Positions 15,185 through 21,423 of a DNA stretch of 21,423 nt are shown here, one piece after another. A program made the translations under genes and the position numbers. The first letter of the stretch is position 1. Each line of letters begins with the position of its first letter. Under the pieces are notes generated by a model. The model worked only from the letters and a program-made list of their open reading frames with translations, searched no databases and was not told the DNA's origin. This DNA comes from Bacteroidales bacterium UBA3808 (lineage in GTDB: Bacteria; Bacteroidota; Bacteroidia; Bacteroidales; Paludibacteraceae), in assembly GCA_002369075.1 (NCBI GenBank), contig DFEG01000011.1, positions 7,770-29,192 on the forward strand. The letters are read 5' to 3'.

Positions 15185-15748
15185 TTATGCCTCTGCCTCA
15201 GCGGGTGCCTCTTCGCCTTTAGCCTCTGCCTCTGCGGCAGCTGCTTCCTGTGCAGCCTCCTGTGCGGCAGCTGCGAGCTCTGCGGCTGCAGCGGCACGCT
15301 TCTCAGCGACCTTAGCGGCAATAGCCTTGTTCGTCTCTACCTCTTGAGCGAGAAGAGCCTTGGCTGCAGCGGCTTTCTTGTCTGCCTCTGCCTGGCTGAT
15401 CTTACCGGCCTTGGCATCTTTCTGAGCTTTCCAAGCATCGAAACGCTTCTGAGCCTCTTCCTGGCTGAATGCGCCCTTGGCTACACCGCCCTGCAGGTGT
15501 TTGCACAGCAGTACGCCCTCGTTGGAGAGGATGGTACGAACGGTGTCGGTAGGCTGAGCACCACAGTTAACCCAGTACAATGCACGCTCGAAATTGAGGA
15601 TTACTGCTGCGGGATTGGTGTTCGGGTTGAATGAACCGATACGCTCGATGTACTTGCCGTCACGCGGCGAACGGCTGTCGGCTACTACGATGTGATAGAA
15701 AGCGTAGTCTTTGTGACCATGACGAGCCAAACGAATTTTTGTTGCCAT
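15185..15748 (-). CDS. rpsP: 30S ribosomal protein S16 with long C-terminal extension
   Basis: 187 residues. The first 80 or so are the S16 core: MATKIRLARHGHKDYAFYHIVVADSRSPRDGKYIERIGSFNP, then ALYWVNCGAQPTDTVRTIL. E. coli S16 is about 82 residues; the remainder here is a highly charged Ala/Glu/Lys-rich helical tail (AEADKKAAAAKALLAQ and later EAAQEAAAAEAEAKG), a known feature of S16 in Bacteroidetes. S16 binds 16S rRNA and helps 30S assembly. Monocistronic: own promoter, leader of about 80 nt, own terminator. In many bacteria rpsP is next to rimM and trmD; that arrangement is absent here. ATG 15748 starts the conserved core directly. Confidence 0.97.
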   Translation of the reverse strand: MATKIRLARHGHKDYAFYHIVVADSRSPRDGKYIERIGSFNPNTNPAAVILNFERALYWVNCGAQPTDTVRTILSNEGVLLCKHLQGGVAKGAFSQEEAQKRFDAWKAQKDAKAGKISQAEADKKAAAAKALLAQEVETNKAIAAKVAEKRAAAAAELAAAAQEAAQEAAAAEAEAKGEEAPAEAEA

Positions 15749-15765
15749 TTGTGTTGTTGTTTTGT

Positions 15766-15792
15766 GGGCTATTGATTACGCGAATCGAGCCC
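15766..15792 (-). promoter_or_regulatory. Hairpin in the rpsP leader
   Basis: GGGCT (15766-15770) pairs with AGCCC (15788-15792), and inside it GATT (15774-15777) with AATC (15783-15786), around the loop ACGCG. It ends 17 nt before the rpsP start codon, so it could influence translation. A ribosomal-protein autoregulatory site is possible but unproven. Confidence 0.35.
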
Positions 15793-15833
15793 GGGTTAAT
15801 AAATAATGACCTGCTTTTACACGAAAAGCGACG

Positions 15834-15865
15834 CAAAGGTACAACAATTTTCTGAATTGACCAAA
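15834..15865 (-). promoter_or_regulatory. Promoter of rpsP
   Basis: Read leftward: TTTGG (15865-15861) as -33, 19-20 bp, then -7 TACCTTTG (15841-15834). Predicted start near 15827. Divergent from the cca promoter; the two -33 boxes are 6 bp apart. Confidence 0.8.
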
Positions 15866-15871
15866 TTTTTC

Positions 15872-15902
15872 TTGCGTTTTTCATTTTTTTTTTGTAATTT
15901 TG
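15872..15902 (+). promoter_or_regulatory. Promoter of cca (and probably parE)
   Basis: -33 TTGC (15872-15875), a 19-bp spacer rich in T, and -7 TAATTTTG (15895-15902). The start should be near 15908, leaving about 12 nt before the ATG at 15921. Confidence 0.8.
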
Positions 15903-15920
15903 CACCCGATTTTACAAATT

Positions 15921-17351
15921 ATGCGTATCACGGATTCTAAAATAGATAGTCCTGTACTTCATCTGGTGGGCGAAGAGGCCGACCGGCTGGGGTTGGAGTG
16001 CTATGTAATCGGCGGTTGGGTAAGGGATTTGTTCCTGCACAGGCCGTCGGATGATATAGATATAGTGGTGGTCGGCTCGGGCATCTCATTAGCGGAGACG
16101 GTAGCCAGACGGCTCGGCAAGGGAACCCATCTGGCGGTCTTCAAGACCTACGGCACGGCGCAGGTGAAGAAACGGGGAATGGAGCTGGAGTTTGTAGGCG
16201 CCCGGCGGGAGAGTTACACCCGCGACAGCCGCAACCCGGTCGTCGAGGACGGGACACTGGAGGAGGATCAGAACCGGCGGGACTTTACCATCAATGCCAT
16301 GGCGATCTGCCTCAATAAGGATCGTTATGGCGAGTTGCTCGATCCGTTTGACGGCATAGGCGATTTGGAGCGGTGTATCATCCGTACACCCCTCGACCCG
16401 GATATCACGTTCAGCGACGACCCGCTGCGTATGATGCGGGCCGTCCGTTTTGCCACCCAACTGGGCTTCAACCTCGACGGTGAGACCTTCGACGCTATCG
16501 CGCGTAATAAGGAACGCATAGGCATCATCACCAAGGAGCGGATAGCCGAGGAACTCAATAAGATCATGATGAGCCGCCGTCCTTCGGAGGGGTGGATACT
16601 GCTTGATAAGACGGGCTTGTTGCCCCTCATCTTCCCTGAACTGGCAGCGCTGAAAGGCGTGGAGGTGAAAGAGGGCAGAGGTCACAAGGATGTCTTCTAC
16701 CACACCCTGAAAGTCCTCGATAATGTGGCTGAAAATGACCAAATGGTAAATGATAAAATGGTAAATGGTCTCTGGCTTCGTTGGGCGGCACTGCTGCACG
16801 ATATAGGCAAGCCGCGGAGCAAACAATGGGATCCGCAAGCCGGATGGACGTTCCGAAACCACAACTATATAGGTGCCAAGATGGTGCCTAAGATCTTTGC
16901 AAAGATGAAACTGCCGCTCAACGAGAAGATGGAGTACGTCAAGAAAATGGTGGACCTCCATATGCGGCCGATCAACCTGATTGAGGACACCGTGACGGAC
17001 TCCGCGGTACGCAGACTGCTCTTTGAGGCGGGCGACGACATAGATGATCTGATGCTCCTCTGCGATGCAGACATCACCTCCCGCAATGAGCAGAAAGTGG
17101 AGCGGTACCATCATAACTACCAGCTCGTGCGGCAGAAGATGGTGGAGCTGGAGGAGCGGGACAGAATCCGTAATTTCCAGCCGCCGGTGAAGGGAGATGA
17201 GATCATGGAGATGTTCCACTTGGAGCCCTGCTCGCTGGTGGGCGAACTGAAAGCCGCCGTCAAAGACGCGATACTCGACGGCATCATCCCGAACGAGTAC
17301 GAGGCGGCGAAACAATATATAATCGAATTATGGCAGAAGAAACAGAAATAA
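15921..17351 (+). CDS. cca: CCA tRNA nucleotidyltransferase / poly(A)-polymerase family with HD domain
   Basis: 476 residues from the ATG at 15921; the longer frame begins at a TTG inside the -7 box and is discarded. The nucleotidyltransferase head has VIGGWVRD (Gly31-Asp36) and SDDIDIVVVG with metal-binding Asp45 and Asp47; a second head motif is NRRDFTINAMA (about 118-127), followed by the RMMRAVRFATQLGF region. A metal-dependent phosphohydrolase (HD) domain follows with LLHDIGK (His293-Asp294), as in many bacterial CCA enzymes. It adds or repairs the 3' CCA of tRNAs in the cytoplasm. An in-frame microrepeat encodes DQMVNDKMVNG around residues 272-283, just before the HD domain. The last 22 bp overlap the start of parE in another frame. 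Confidence 0.93.
   Translation: MRITDSKIDSPVLHLVGEEADRLGLECYVIGGWVRDLFLHRPSDDIDIVVVGSGISLAETVARRLGKGTHLAVFKTYGTAQVKKRGMELEFVGARRESYTRDSRNPVVEDGTLEEDQNRRDFTINAMAICLNKDRYGELLDPFDGIGDLERCIIRTPLDPDITFSDDPLRMMRAVRFATQLGFNLDGETFDAIARNKERIGIITKERIAEELNKIMMSRRPSEGWILLDKTGLLPLIFPELAALKGVEVKEGRGHKDVFYHTLKVLDNVAENDQMVNDKMVNGLWLRWAALLHDIGKPRSKQWDPQAGWTFRNHNYIGAKMVPKIFAKMKLPLNEKMEYVKKMVDLHMRPINLIEDTVTDSAVRRLLFEAGDDIDDLMLLCDADITSRNEQKVERYHHNYQLVRQKMVELEERDRIRNFQPPVKGDEIMEMFHLEPCSLVGELKAAVKDAILDGIIPNEYEAAKQYIIELWQKKQK
16741..16769 (+). repeat. In-frame microrepeat inside cca
   Basis: AAATGGTAAATGAT (16741-16754) followed by AAAATGGTAAATGGT (16755-16769): two near-identical 14-15 bp units, AT-rich in an otherwise GC-balanced gene, encoding a repeated MVN motif without breaking the frame. 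Confidence 0.7.
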
Positions 17352-19246
17352 ACTTGGCGGCCGTGGATTACGGCGACGAGAACATTATTCACCTTGACGA
17401 CATGGAGCATATCCGGCGCAGACCGGGTATGTATATCGGTAAGTTGGGCGACGGCAGTCACTCCGACGATGGTATCTATGTGCTTATCAAGGAGTCTATC
17501 GACAACTCCATCGACGAGTTCCGCATGGGCGAAGGTAAGGTGATTGAGGTGGACGTACAGGACGGTCGTGTACGCGTGCGTGACTACGGGCGCGGCATTC
17601 CGTTGGGCAAACTGGTGGAGGTCGTCTCGGTGCTTAACACCGGCGGTAAGTACGACTCCAAAGCGTTCAAGAAATCCGTAGGTCTGAACGGTGTGGGTAC
17701 GAAGGCGGTGAACGCCCTTTCCTCTTTCTTCGCCGTAGAGTCCTTCCGCGACGGCAAGACCCGTCGGGCGGAGTTCGCGCAGGGCAAACTGACCTCCGAT
17801 ACCGGTATCCTCGATTACAACGGTCCCGAGCGTCGCGGCACGCTCATTGAGTTTGTGCCGGACGACAGCAAAGGGCTCTTTGAGAACTACCATTTCCGGG
17901 ATGACTATATCGAGGAACTGCTCCGCAACTACGCCTACCTCAATACGGGTCTGACGCTCGTCTATAACGGTAAGAAATATACCTCCAAGAACGGTCTGTT
18001 GGACCTCTTGACGGAGAACATGACGGTCAGTCCGCTGTACCCGATTATTCACCTCAAGGGCGAAGACATAGAGATTGCGCTGACCCACACCGACCAGAAC
18101 GGCGACGAGTACTACTCGTTCGTCAACGGCCAGCACACCATCCAGGGCGGTACCCACCAGACGGCGTTCCGTGAGGCGATCGGCAGGACCATCAAGGAGT
18201 TCTTCAATAAGAACCAGGAACTCGCGGACATCCGCAACGGCGTGGTAGGCGCGATAGCCATCAACGTAGAGGAACCGGTCTTTGAGTCCCAGACGAAGGT
18301 CAAACTGGGCTCCAAAGACATGAGCCCGACAGGAGGCATATCCGTCAATAAGTTCGTCAATGATTTCGTCAAACAGCAGCTTGACAACTACCTCCACAAG
18401 ACCCCGCAGACGGTGGAGATCATGCTACAGAAGATCCAGGACTCGGAGAAGGAGCGCAAGGCGATTGCCGGTGTGACCAAGGCGGCGAGGGAGCGGGCGA
18501 AGAAGAACCTCGTCAACAACCCCAAGCTGCGGGACTGCCAGATTCACCTCAACGACACCAAACCCGTCAAGTCCGCCAAGGACGCGGACGATGATCTCAG
18601 GTTGGAGAGCTGTATCTTCATTACCGAGGGCCTCTCCGCTTCCGGCTCAATCACCAAGAGCCGCGACGTGCGCACCCAGGCGGTGTTCTCCCTCCGCGGT
18701 AAACCGCTCAACAGCTACGGCTTGAGCAAGTCGGTGGTCTATGAGAACGAGGAGTTCAACTGCCTCCAGTCGGCGCTGAACATAGAGGACGGACTCGATG
18801 AACTGCGCTATAACAAAGTCATCATCGCCACCGATGCCGATGTGGACGGCATGCACATTAGGCTGCTGATGCTCACCTTCTTCCTGCAGTTCTTCCCCGA
18901 TCTGGTCAAGAAGGGGCACGTCTATATTCTCCAGACCCCGCTCTTCCGCGTGAAGGACAAGAACCAGACTATCTACTGCTACTCCGAGGAGGAGAGGATT
19001 GCGGCGATCAACCGGATCAAGACACCGGAGATCACCCGATTTAAAGGTCTGGGAGAGATCTCTCCGGATGAGTTCAAGGGCTTTATCGGCAAGGGCATCC
19101 GCCTTGATCAGGTGAACCTCCGCAAGGAGGATAACGTGAAGGACCTGCTGGCTTACTACATGGGCAAGAACACCACCGAGCGTCAGCAGTTCATCATCGA
19201 CAACCTCGTTATCGAGGAAGACCGCGTGGAGGAGGATTACGAATGA
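17330..19246 (+). CDS. parE: DNA topoisomerase IV subunit B (type IIA topoisomerase, GyrB/ParE family)
   Basis: 638 residues. GHKL ATPase: HIRRRPGMYIGKLGDG, ESIDNSIDEF with the catalytic Glu and Mg-binding Asn, DYGRGIP, GLNGVGTKAVNALS, and the transducer lysine loop QTKVKLGS. Toprim: FITEGLSASGS with Glu433, and DADVDG (502-507) for the metal ions; then the closing PLFRVKDK and RFKGLGEISPDEF segments. It partners with ParC to unlink chromosomes. Length and motifs fit the Bacteroidetes ParE-like branch better than GyrB. The first Toprim motif reads EGLSA where EGDSA is general. The ATG at 17330 lies inside cca (22-bp overlap); no later ATG precedes the conserved N-terminus, so the overlap is real. 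Confidence 0.93.
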   Translation: MAEETEINLAAVDYGDENIIHLDDMEHIRRRPGMYIGKLGDGSHSDDGIYVLIKESIDNSIDEFRMGEGKVIEVDVQDGRVRVRDYGRGIPLGKLVEVVSVLNTGGKYDSKAFKKSVGLNGVGTKAVNALSSFFAVESFRDGKTRRAEFAQGKLTSDTGILDYNGPERRGTLIEFVPDDSKGLFENYHFRDDYIEELLRNYAYLNTGLTLVYNGKKYTSKNGLLDLLTENMTVSPLYPIIHLKGEDIEIALTHTDQNGDEYYSFVNGQHTIQGGTHQTAFREAIGRTIKEFFNKNQELADIRNGVVGAIAINVEEPVFESQTKVKLGSKDMSPTGGISVNKFVNDFVKQQLDNYLHKTPQTVEIMLQKIQDSEKERKAIAGVTKAARERAKKNLVNNPKLRDCQIHLNDTKPVKSAKDADDDLRLESCIFITEGLSASGSITKSRDVRTQAVFSLRGKPLNSYGLSKSVVYENEEFNCLQSALNIEDGLDELRYNKVIIATDADVDGMHIRLLMLTFFLQFFPDLVKKGHVYILQTPLFRVKDKNQTIYCYSEEERIAAINRIKTPEITRFKGLGEISPDEFKGFIGKGIRLDQVNLRKEDNVKDLLAYYMGKNTTERQQFIIDNLVIEEDRVEEDYE

Positions 19247-19455
19247 AAGCGCTAATTGCTTTTATAATCTTAGGACTCATCGTCCTCACCCTCACGGAGA
19301 TCAACGAACGCATCAAAGCCAAGAAGTCTCCCACGAACGAGGCAGAGCCGTTCAAAGAGGACGAATGCAAAATAGACGAACCCGGGCAGGAGGACTGCTC
19401 GGGTTGTGGTCTAATAGAGGTCTGCGAGAAAGAAGAGAAGAAAAATGGTCGTTAG
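19243..19455 (+). CDS. Small membrane protein with Cys-rich tail, unknown function
   Basis: 70 residues; not recognised. One N-terminal membrane helix (MKALIAFIILGLIVLTLTEI), then a charged segment and a tail with four cysteines: C42, C52, C55 and C61 (C-x9-C-x2-C-x5-C), including DCSGCGLIEVC. The tail is expected on the cytoplasmic side, since no cleavage site is seen and positive residues (ERIKAKK) follow the helix. The four cysteines could bind a metal ion or an Fe-S cluster. The ATG overlaps the parE stop as ATGA, so it is translationally coupled to parE. The overlap and the patterned cysteines argue that it is a real gene. Its stop codon is provided by a short repeat. Confidence 0.7.
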   Translation: MKALIAFIILGLIVLTLTEINERIKAKKSPTNEAEPFKEDECKIDEPGQEDCSGCGLIEVCEKEEKKNGR

Positions 19456-19496
19456 TCGTTGGTCGTTATCAATTCTCAATTCTCAATTATCAATTA
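19447..19496. repeat. Microrepeats between convergent genes
   Basis: GGTCGTTA occurs at 19447-19454 and 19461-19468 around GTCGTT, followed by four 7-bp units TCAATTC, TCAATTC, TCAATTA, TCAATTA (19469-19496). The TAG stop of the small membrane gene lies at the edge of the first block and the TAA stop of the leftward lipoprotein gene lies in the last unit. No terminator hairpin is visible. Confidence 0.8.
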
Positions 19497-20180
19497 CCCC
19501 CTCACCGTTATATGGAAGCAGGACTGTTTCCACTCGTACTTGACGTAGATCTTTCCCGCCCGCTGATGATTCAATAGCACTTGTCCCAGTACCAGTTTCA
19601 AGTTGTCCTCGTGCATGTACATACGTGTGCGCGTTACCTTATCATAACGCATATACGCGAGGTCAAATGTCGTGCCGTAGCAGTGGCAGGACTGTGTGAC
19701 GGAGTTGATGTTTCCGCTCCGTTGCAGGTACTTGATATCTTCCTGTGTGCGGAGAACGGAGGTCACGTAGAACCGGTAGTGGGGTAGTCCGTTGCGGGCG
19801 AGGATATCCGCCCACTCGGCACCGATGGAGTCCAACTCACGTGCCGCCGAAGGGATCAGGAAAGGCACGGAGTGGGTGAGCGAATCGACGATATAATTAT
19901 CGTTCGTCTTGATTTCTACCAGCTGATGGCGCATCTTTGCCGCGTCATCGCGGTCTTTGGGCGGACGGCTGAGGCCGATACTTGAGGCGACTGCGTGCTG
20001 CTTGCTCTGCAGGTCGTTGAACTTGGTCTTGTAACTGAACGTACGTCCGGGGTACCACACCAAACTGTCCTCTGTGATGACCGTCTCTTCGGACTGCGCC
20101 TTATGGCTACAACCGGCACAACTCACAAGCAAGGCTGTGCCAATCATGCCGGCTACAATAAACTTAATAACTACTTTCAC
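19494..20180 (-). CDS. DUF5715-like lipoprotein with M15-peptidase-like metal site
   Basis: 228 residues, starting with GTG at 20180 because the next ATG (codon 12) would cut the signal peptide. The N-terminus MKVVIKFIVAGMIGTALLVSC ends in a lipobox (LVSC, Cys21), so it is likely lipid-anchored in the envelope. The C-terminal half has SVLRTQEDIKYLQRSG, then HCYGTTFD (His166-x6-Asp173) and EWKQSCFH (Glu216, His223). This His-x6-Asp...Glu...His order is that of M15 (VanY/DacA-like) zinc peptidases that trim peptidoglycan peptides. The overall form matches proteins annotated DUF5715. A peptidoglycan role is inference. It is 28 bp downstream of cysS and probably cotranscribed. Confidence 0.75.
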   Translation of the reverse strand: MKVVIKFIVAGMIGTALLVSCAGCSHKAQSEETVITEDSLVWYPGRTFSYKTKFNDLQSKQHAVASSIGLSRPPKDRDDAAKMRHQLVEIKTNDNYIVDSLTHSVPFLIPSAARELDSIGAEWADILARNGLPHYRFYVTSVLRTQEDIKYLQRSGNINSVTQSCHCYGTTFDLAYMRYDKVTRTRMYMHEDNLKLVLGQVLLNHQRAGKIYVKYEWKQSCFHITVRG

Positions 20181-20212
20181 CTTTCGCCTATAACCTTTCG
20201 CCTATCACCTAT
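20178..20212. repeat. 14-bp tandem repeat spanning the cysS stop and the lipoprotein start
   Basis: On the + strand: CACCTTTCGCCTAT (20178-20191), AACCTTTCGCCTAT (20192-20205) and a partial unit CACCTAT (20206-20212). On the coding strand the unit reads ATAGGCGAAAGGTG, so each copy carries a GAAAGG that could act as a ribosome-binding site. The first copy contains the GTG start of the lipoprotein gene, and the partial one contains the TAG stop of cysS. Confidence 0.75.
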
Positions 20213-21423
20213 ATACTCCACTCGAAGCCATCTTTGGTGTCTTTGATTTGGAAACCGAGTCCGGTCAGTTCGTTGCGGATCTTGTCAGAAGTCGCCCAAT
20301 CCTTGTTCTGCTTCGCCTGCAGACGGATACCGAGCAGCAGGTCAATCGCACCGTGGAAGGCTTTGAGCTGCCTGTCGTCTCCGTTGCCTTGTTCCTCTAA
20401 CCGCAGCCCTAATATATCAATCGCGTAGGTCTTCCATACATCGCGCAGTTCGTTCAGGTCAGCCTCGCTGATCGTGCCCTTGCCGTCATGGATGGTGTTG
20501 ATCGCTTTTGCGCTGTCGAACAGCGCTGCAATGACGAACGGCGTGTTCAGATCGTCGTCCATAGCCTCTTGGCAGCGCTGACGCAGACCCGCTACCTCTA
20601 CTGTTGTCTCCTTGCCTGCTTGCAGTTTCAGCAGTCTCGCATACGCCTCTTGCAGACGCTGGAGGCCTTTCTCCGCTGCCTCCAGTGCTTCGGACGAGAA
20701 ATCCACCGTCGAGCGGTAGTGCGCCTGGAGAATGAAGAAACGGATGACCATCGGGCCGAAAGGCTTGGACAGGAGTTCGTGCTTGCCGCTGAAGAACTGC
20801 TCCAGCGTAATGAAATTATTGTAGCTCTTACCCATCTTCTTGCCGGCGATGGTGATCATGTTATTGTGCATCCAGTAGTGCACCGACTCCTTGCCCAGTG
20901 CCGCGCAGCTCTGTGCTATCTCCGCCTCGTGGTGTGGGAAGATAAGGTCCAGACCGCCCCCGTGGATATCGAACTGCTCACCTAAGTACTTGGTGCCCAT
21001 CGTCGAGCACTCCATGTGCCAGCCTGGGAAACCTTCGCTCCACGGACTCGGCCAGTGCATGATATGTTCGGGGCTCGCTTTCTTCCAGAGGGCGAAGTCA
21101 TAACTGTGCTTCTTCTCGCTCTGGCCGTCCAGCTCGCGGGTCTCGGTGACAATATCATTGAGGTTGCGGCCCGAGAGCTTGCCGTACGGATAGTCCTTGG
21201 CGTATTTCTCCACGTCCATATAGACCGAACCGTTCGCCACGTAGGCGTACCCGCGGTCGAGGATCTTCTGCACAAAGGCAATCTGCTCGATGATATGTCC
21301 CGAGGCGTGCGGCTCAATAGACGGCGGGAGCACATTCAGCGCCGCCATGTCGCGGTGGTAGCGGTTGGTGTAGTACTGAACTACCTCCATCGGCTCCAGC
21401 TGCTCCAGCCGCGCCTTCTTGGC
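20209..21423 (-). CDS. cysS: Cysteinyl-tRNA synthetase, N-terminus outside the window
   Basis: 404 residues are present; the frame is open to the window edge (AKKARLEQLEPMEVVQYY is read through), so the ATG at 21390 is an internal Met, not the start. About 90 residues with the HIGH motif are missing. Class I synthetase signatures seen: ASGHIIEQI, HMECSTMGTKYLG (zinc-binding Cys), DIHGGGLDLIFPHHEAEIAQ (zinc-binding His and Glu), and KMGKS as the KMSKS loop in GKKMGKSYNNFITL. The C-terminal part holds the DALR-type helical region and the usual LLGIRLQAKQNKDWATSDKIRNELTGLGFQIKDTKDG ending. It charges tRNA-Cys. It ends 28 bp before the lipoprotein gene. Confidence 0.96.
   Translation of the reverse strand, partial: AKKARLEQLEPMEVVQYYTNRYHRDMAALNVLPPSIEPHASGHIIEQIAFVQKILDRGYAYVANGSVYMDVEKYAKDYPYGKLSGRNLNDIVTETRELDGQSEKKHSYDFALWKKASPEHIMHWPSPWSEGFPGWHMECSTMGTKYLGEQFDIHGGGLDLIFPHHEAEIAQSCAALGKESVHYWMHNNMITIAGKKMGKSYNNFITLEQFFSGKHELLSKPFGPMVIRFFILQAHYRSTVDFSSEALEAAEKGLQRLQEAYARLLKLQAGKETTVEVAGLRQRCQEAMDDDLNTPFVIAALFDSAKAINTIHDGKGTISEADLNELRDVWKTYAIDILGLRLEEQGNGDDRQLKAFHGAIDLLLGIRLQAKQNKDWATSDKIRNELTGLGFQIKDTKDGFEWSI

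Noticed and set aside
15900..15920. TTG start for cca
   Set aside because: It lies within the -7 box, upstream of the transcription start.
16089..17315. 408-codon open frame on the minus strand opposite cca
   Set aside because: Antisense shadow of a well-conserved gene; no promoter, start context or recognisable protein.
17117..18397. 426-codon open frame on the minus strand opposite parE
   Set aside because: Shadow frame produced by the codon use of parE; no domain recognisable.
19365..19577. 70-codon + strand frame across the end of the small membrane gene
   Set aside because: Out-of-frame shadow that runs through the microrepeats and the end of the convergent lipoprotein gene.

Overview
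The window looks like a chromosomal segment of a Bacteroidales bacterium with roughly balanced GC content. Three things point there. All recognisable promoters have the Bacteroidetes sigma-factor form (TTG/TTTG near -33, TAnnTTTG near -7) instead of TTGACA/TATAAT. Ribosomal protein S16 carries the long Ala/Lys/Glu tail seen in this phylum. Start codons generally lack Shine-Dalgarno sequences. No rRNA, tRNA, CRISPR array, transposase or phage gene was seen.

Left part (1-2642): the end of a leftward hexuronate operon, uxaB followed one base later by the first codons of uxaA, with its own promoter and a candidate tandem operator. Between it and the next gene lies about 1 kb without a believable gene. 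This stretch is packed with structure: a cloverleaf-like inverted-repeat element, a decayed leftward promoter, 30-bp and 11-bp tandem repeats, repeated hairpin modules, and an intact orphan leftward promoter flanked by a perfect 10-bp inverted repeat.

Centre-left (2643-9454), rightward: three consecutive exported TPR proteins, then ychF and a CaCA-family cation antiporter, spaced tightly enough to be one operon. The first and third TPR proteins end in related retropepsin-like domains. The third keeps the DTGA active site; the first has DTTA, a shortened flap region and no second conserved glycine.

Centre-right (9433-15063), leftward: a compact surface-polysaccharide operon of a Wzx-type flippase, an EpsG/Wzy-type polymerase and four GT2 glycosyltransferases, joined by 0-3 bp gaps or short overlaps. 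It has its own promoter, and its last gene overlaps the antiporter gene tail-to-tail by 22 bp.

Right part (15106-21423): housekeeping genes. rpsP (leftward, with a clear terminator) is divergent from cca, parE and a small Cys-containing membrane protein (rightward, all overlapping). These converge on a leftward pair, cysS (start beyond the window) and a DUF5715-like lipoprotein with an M15-peptidase-like metal site. Short tandem microrepeats (7-14 bp units) sit on several gene ends, and one similar repeat lies in frame inside cca.

The items most worth a second look are the TPR/retropepsin/pseudo-retropepsin trio, the orphan promoter and structured intergenic region before it, a 14-bp palindrome built on the -33 box of three operon promoters, and the microrepeats at gene boundaries.
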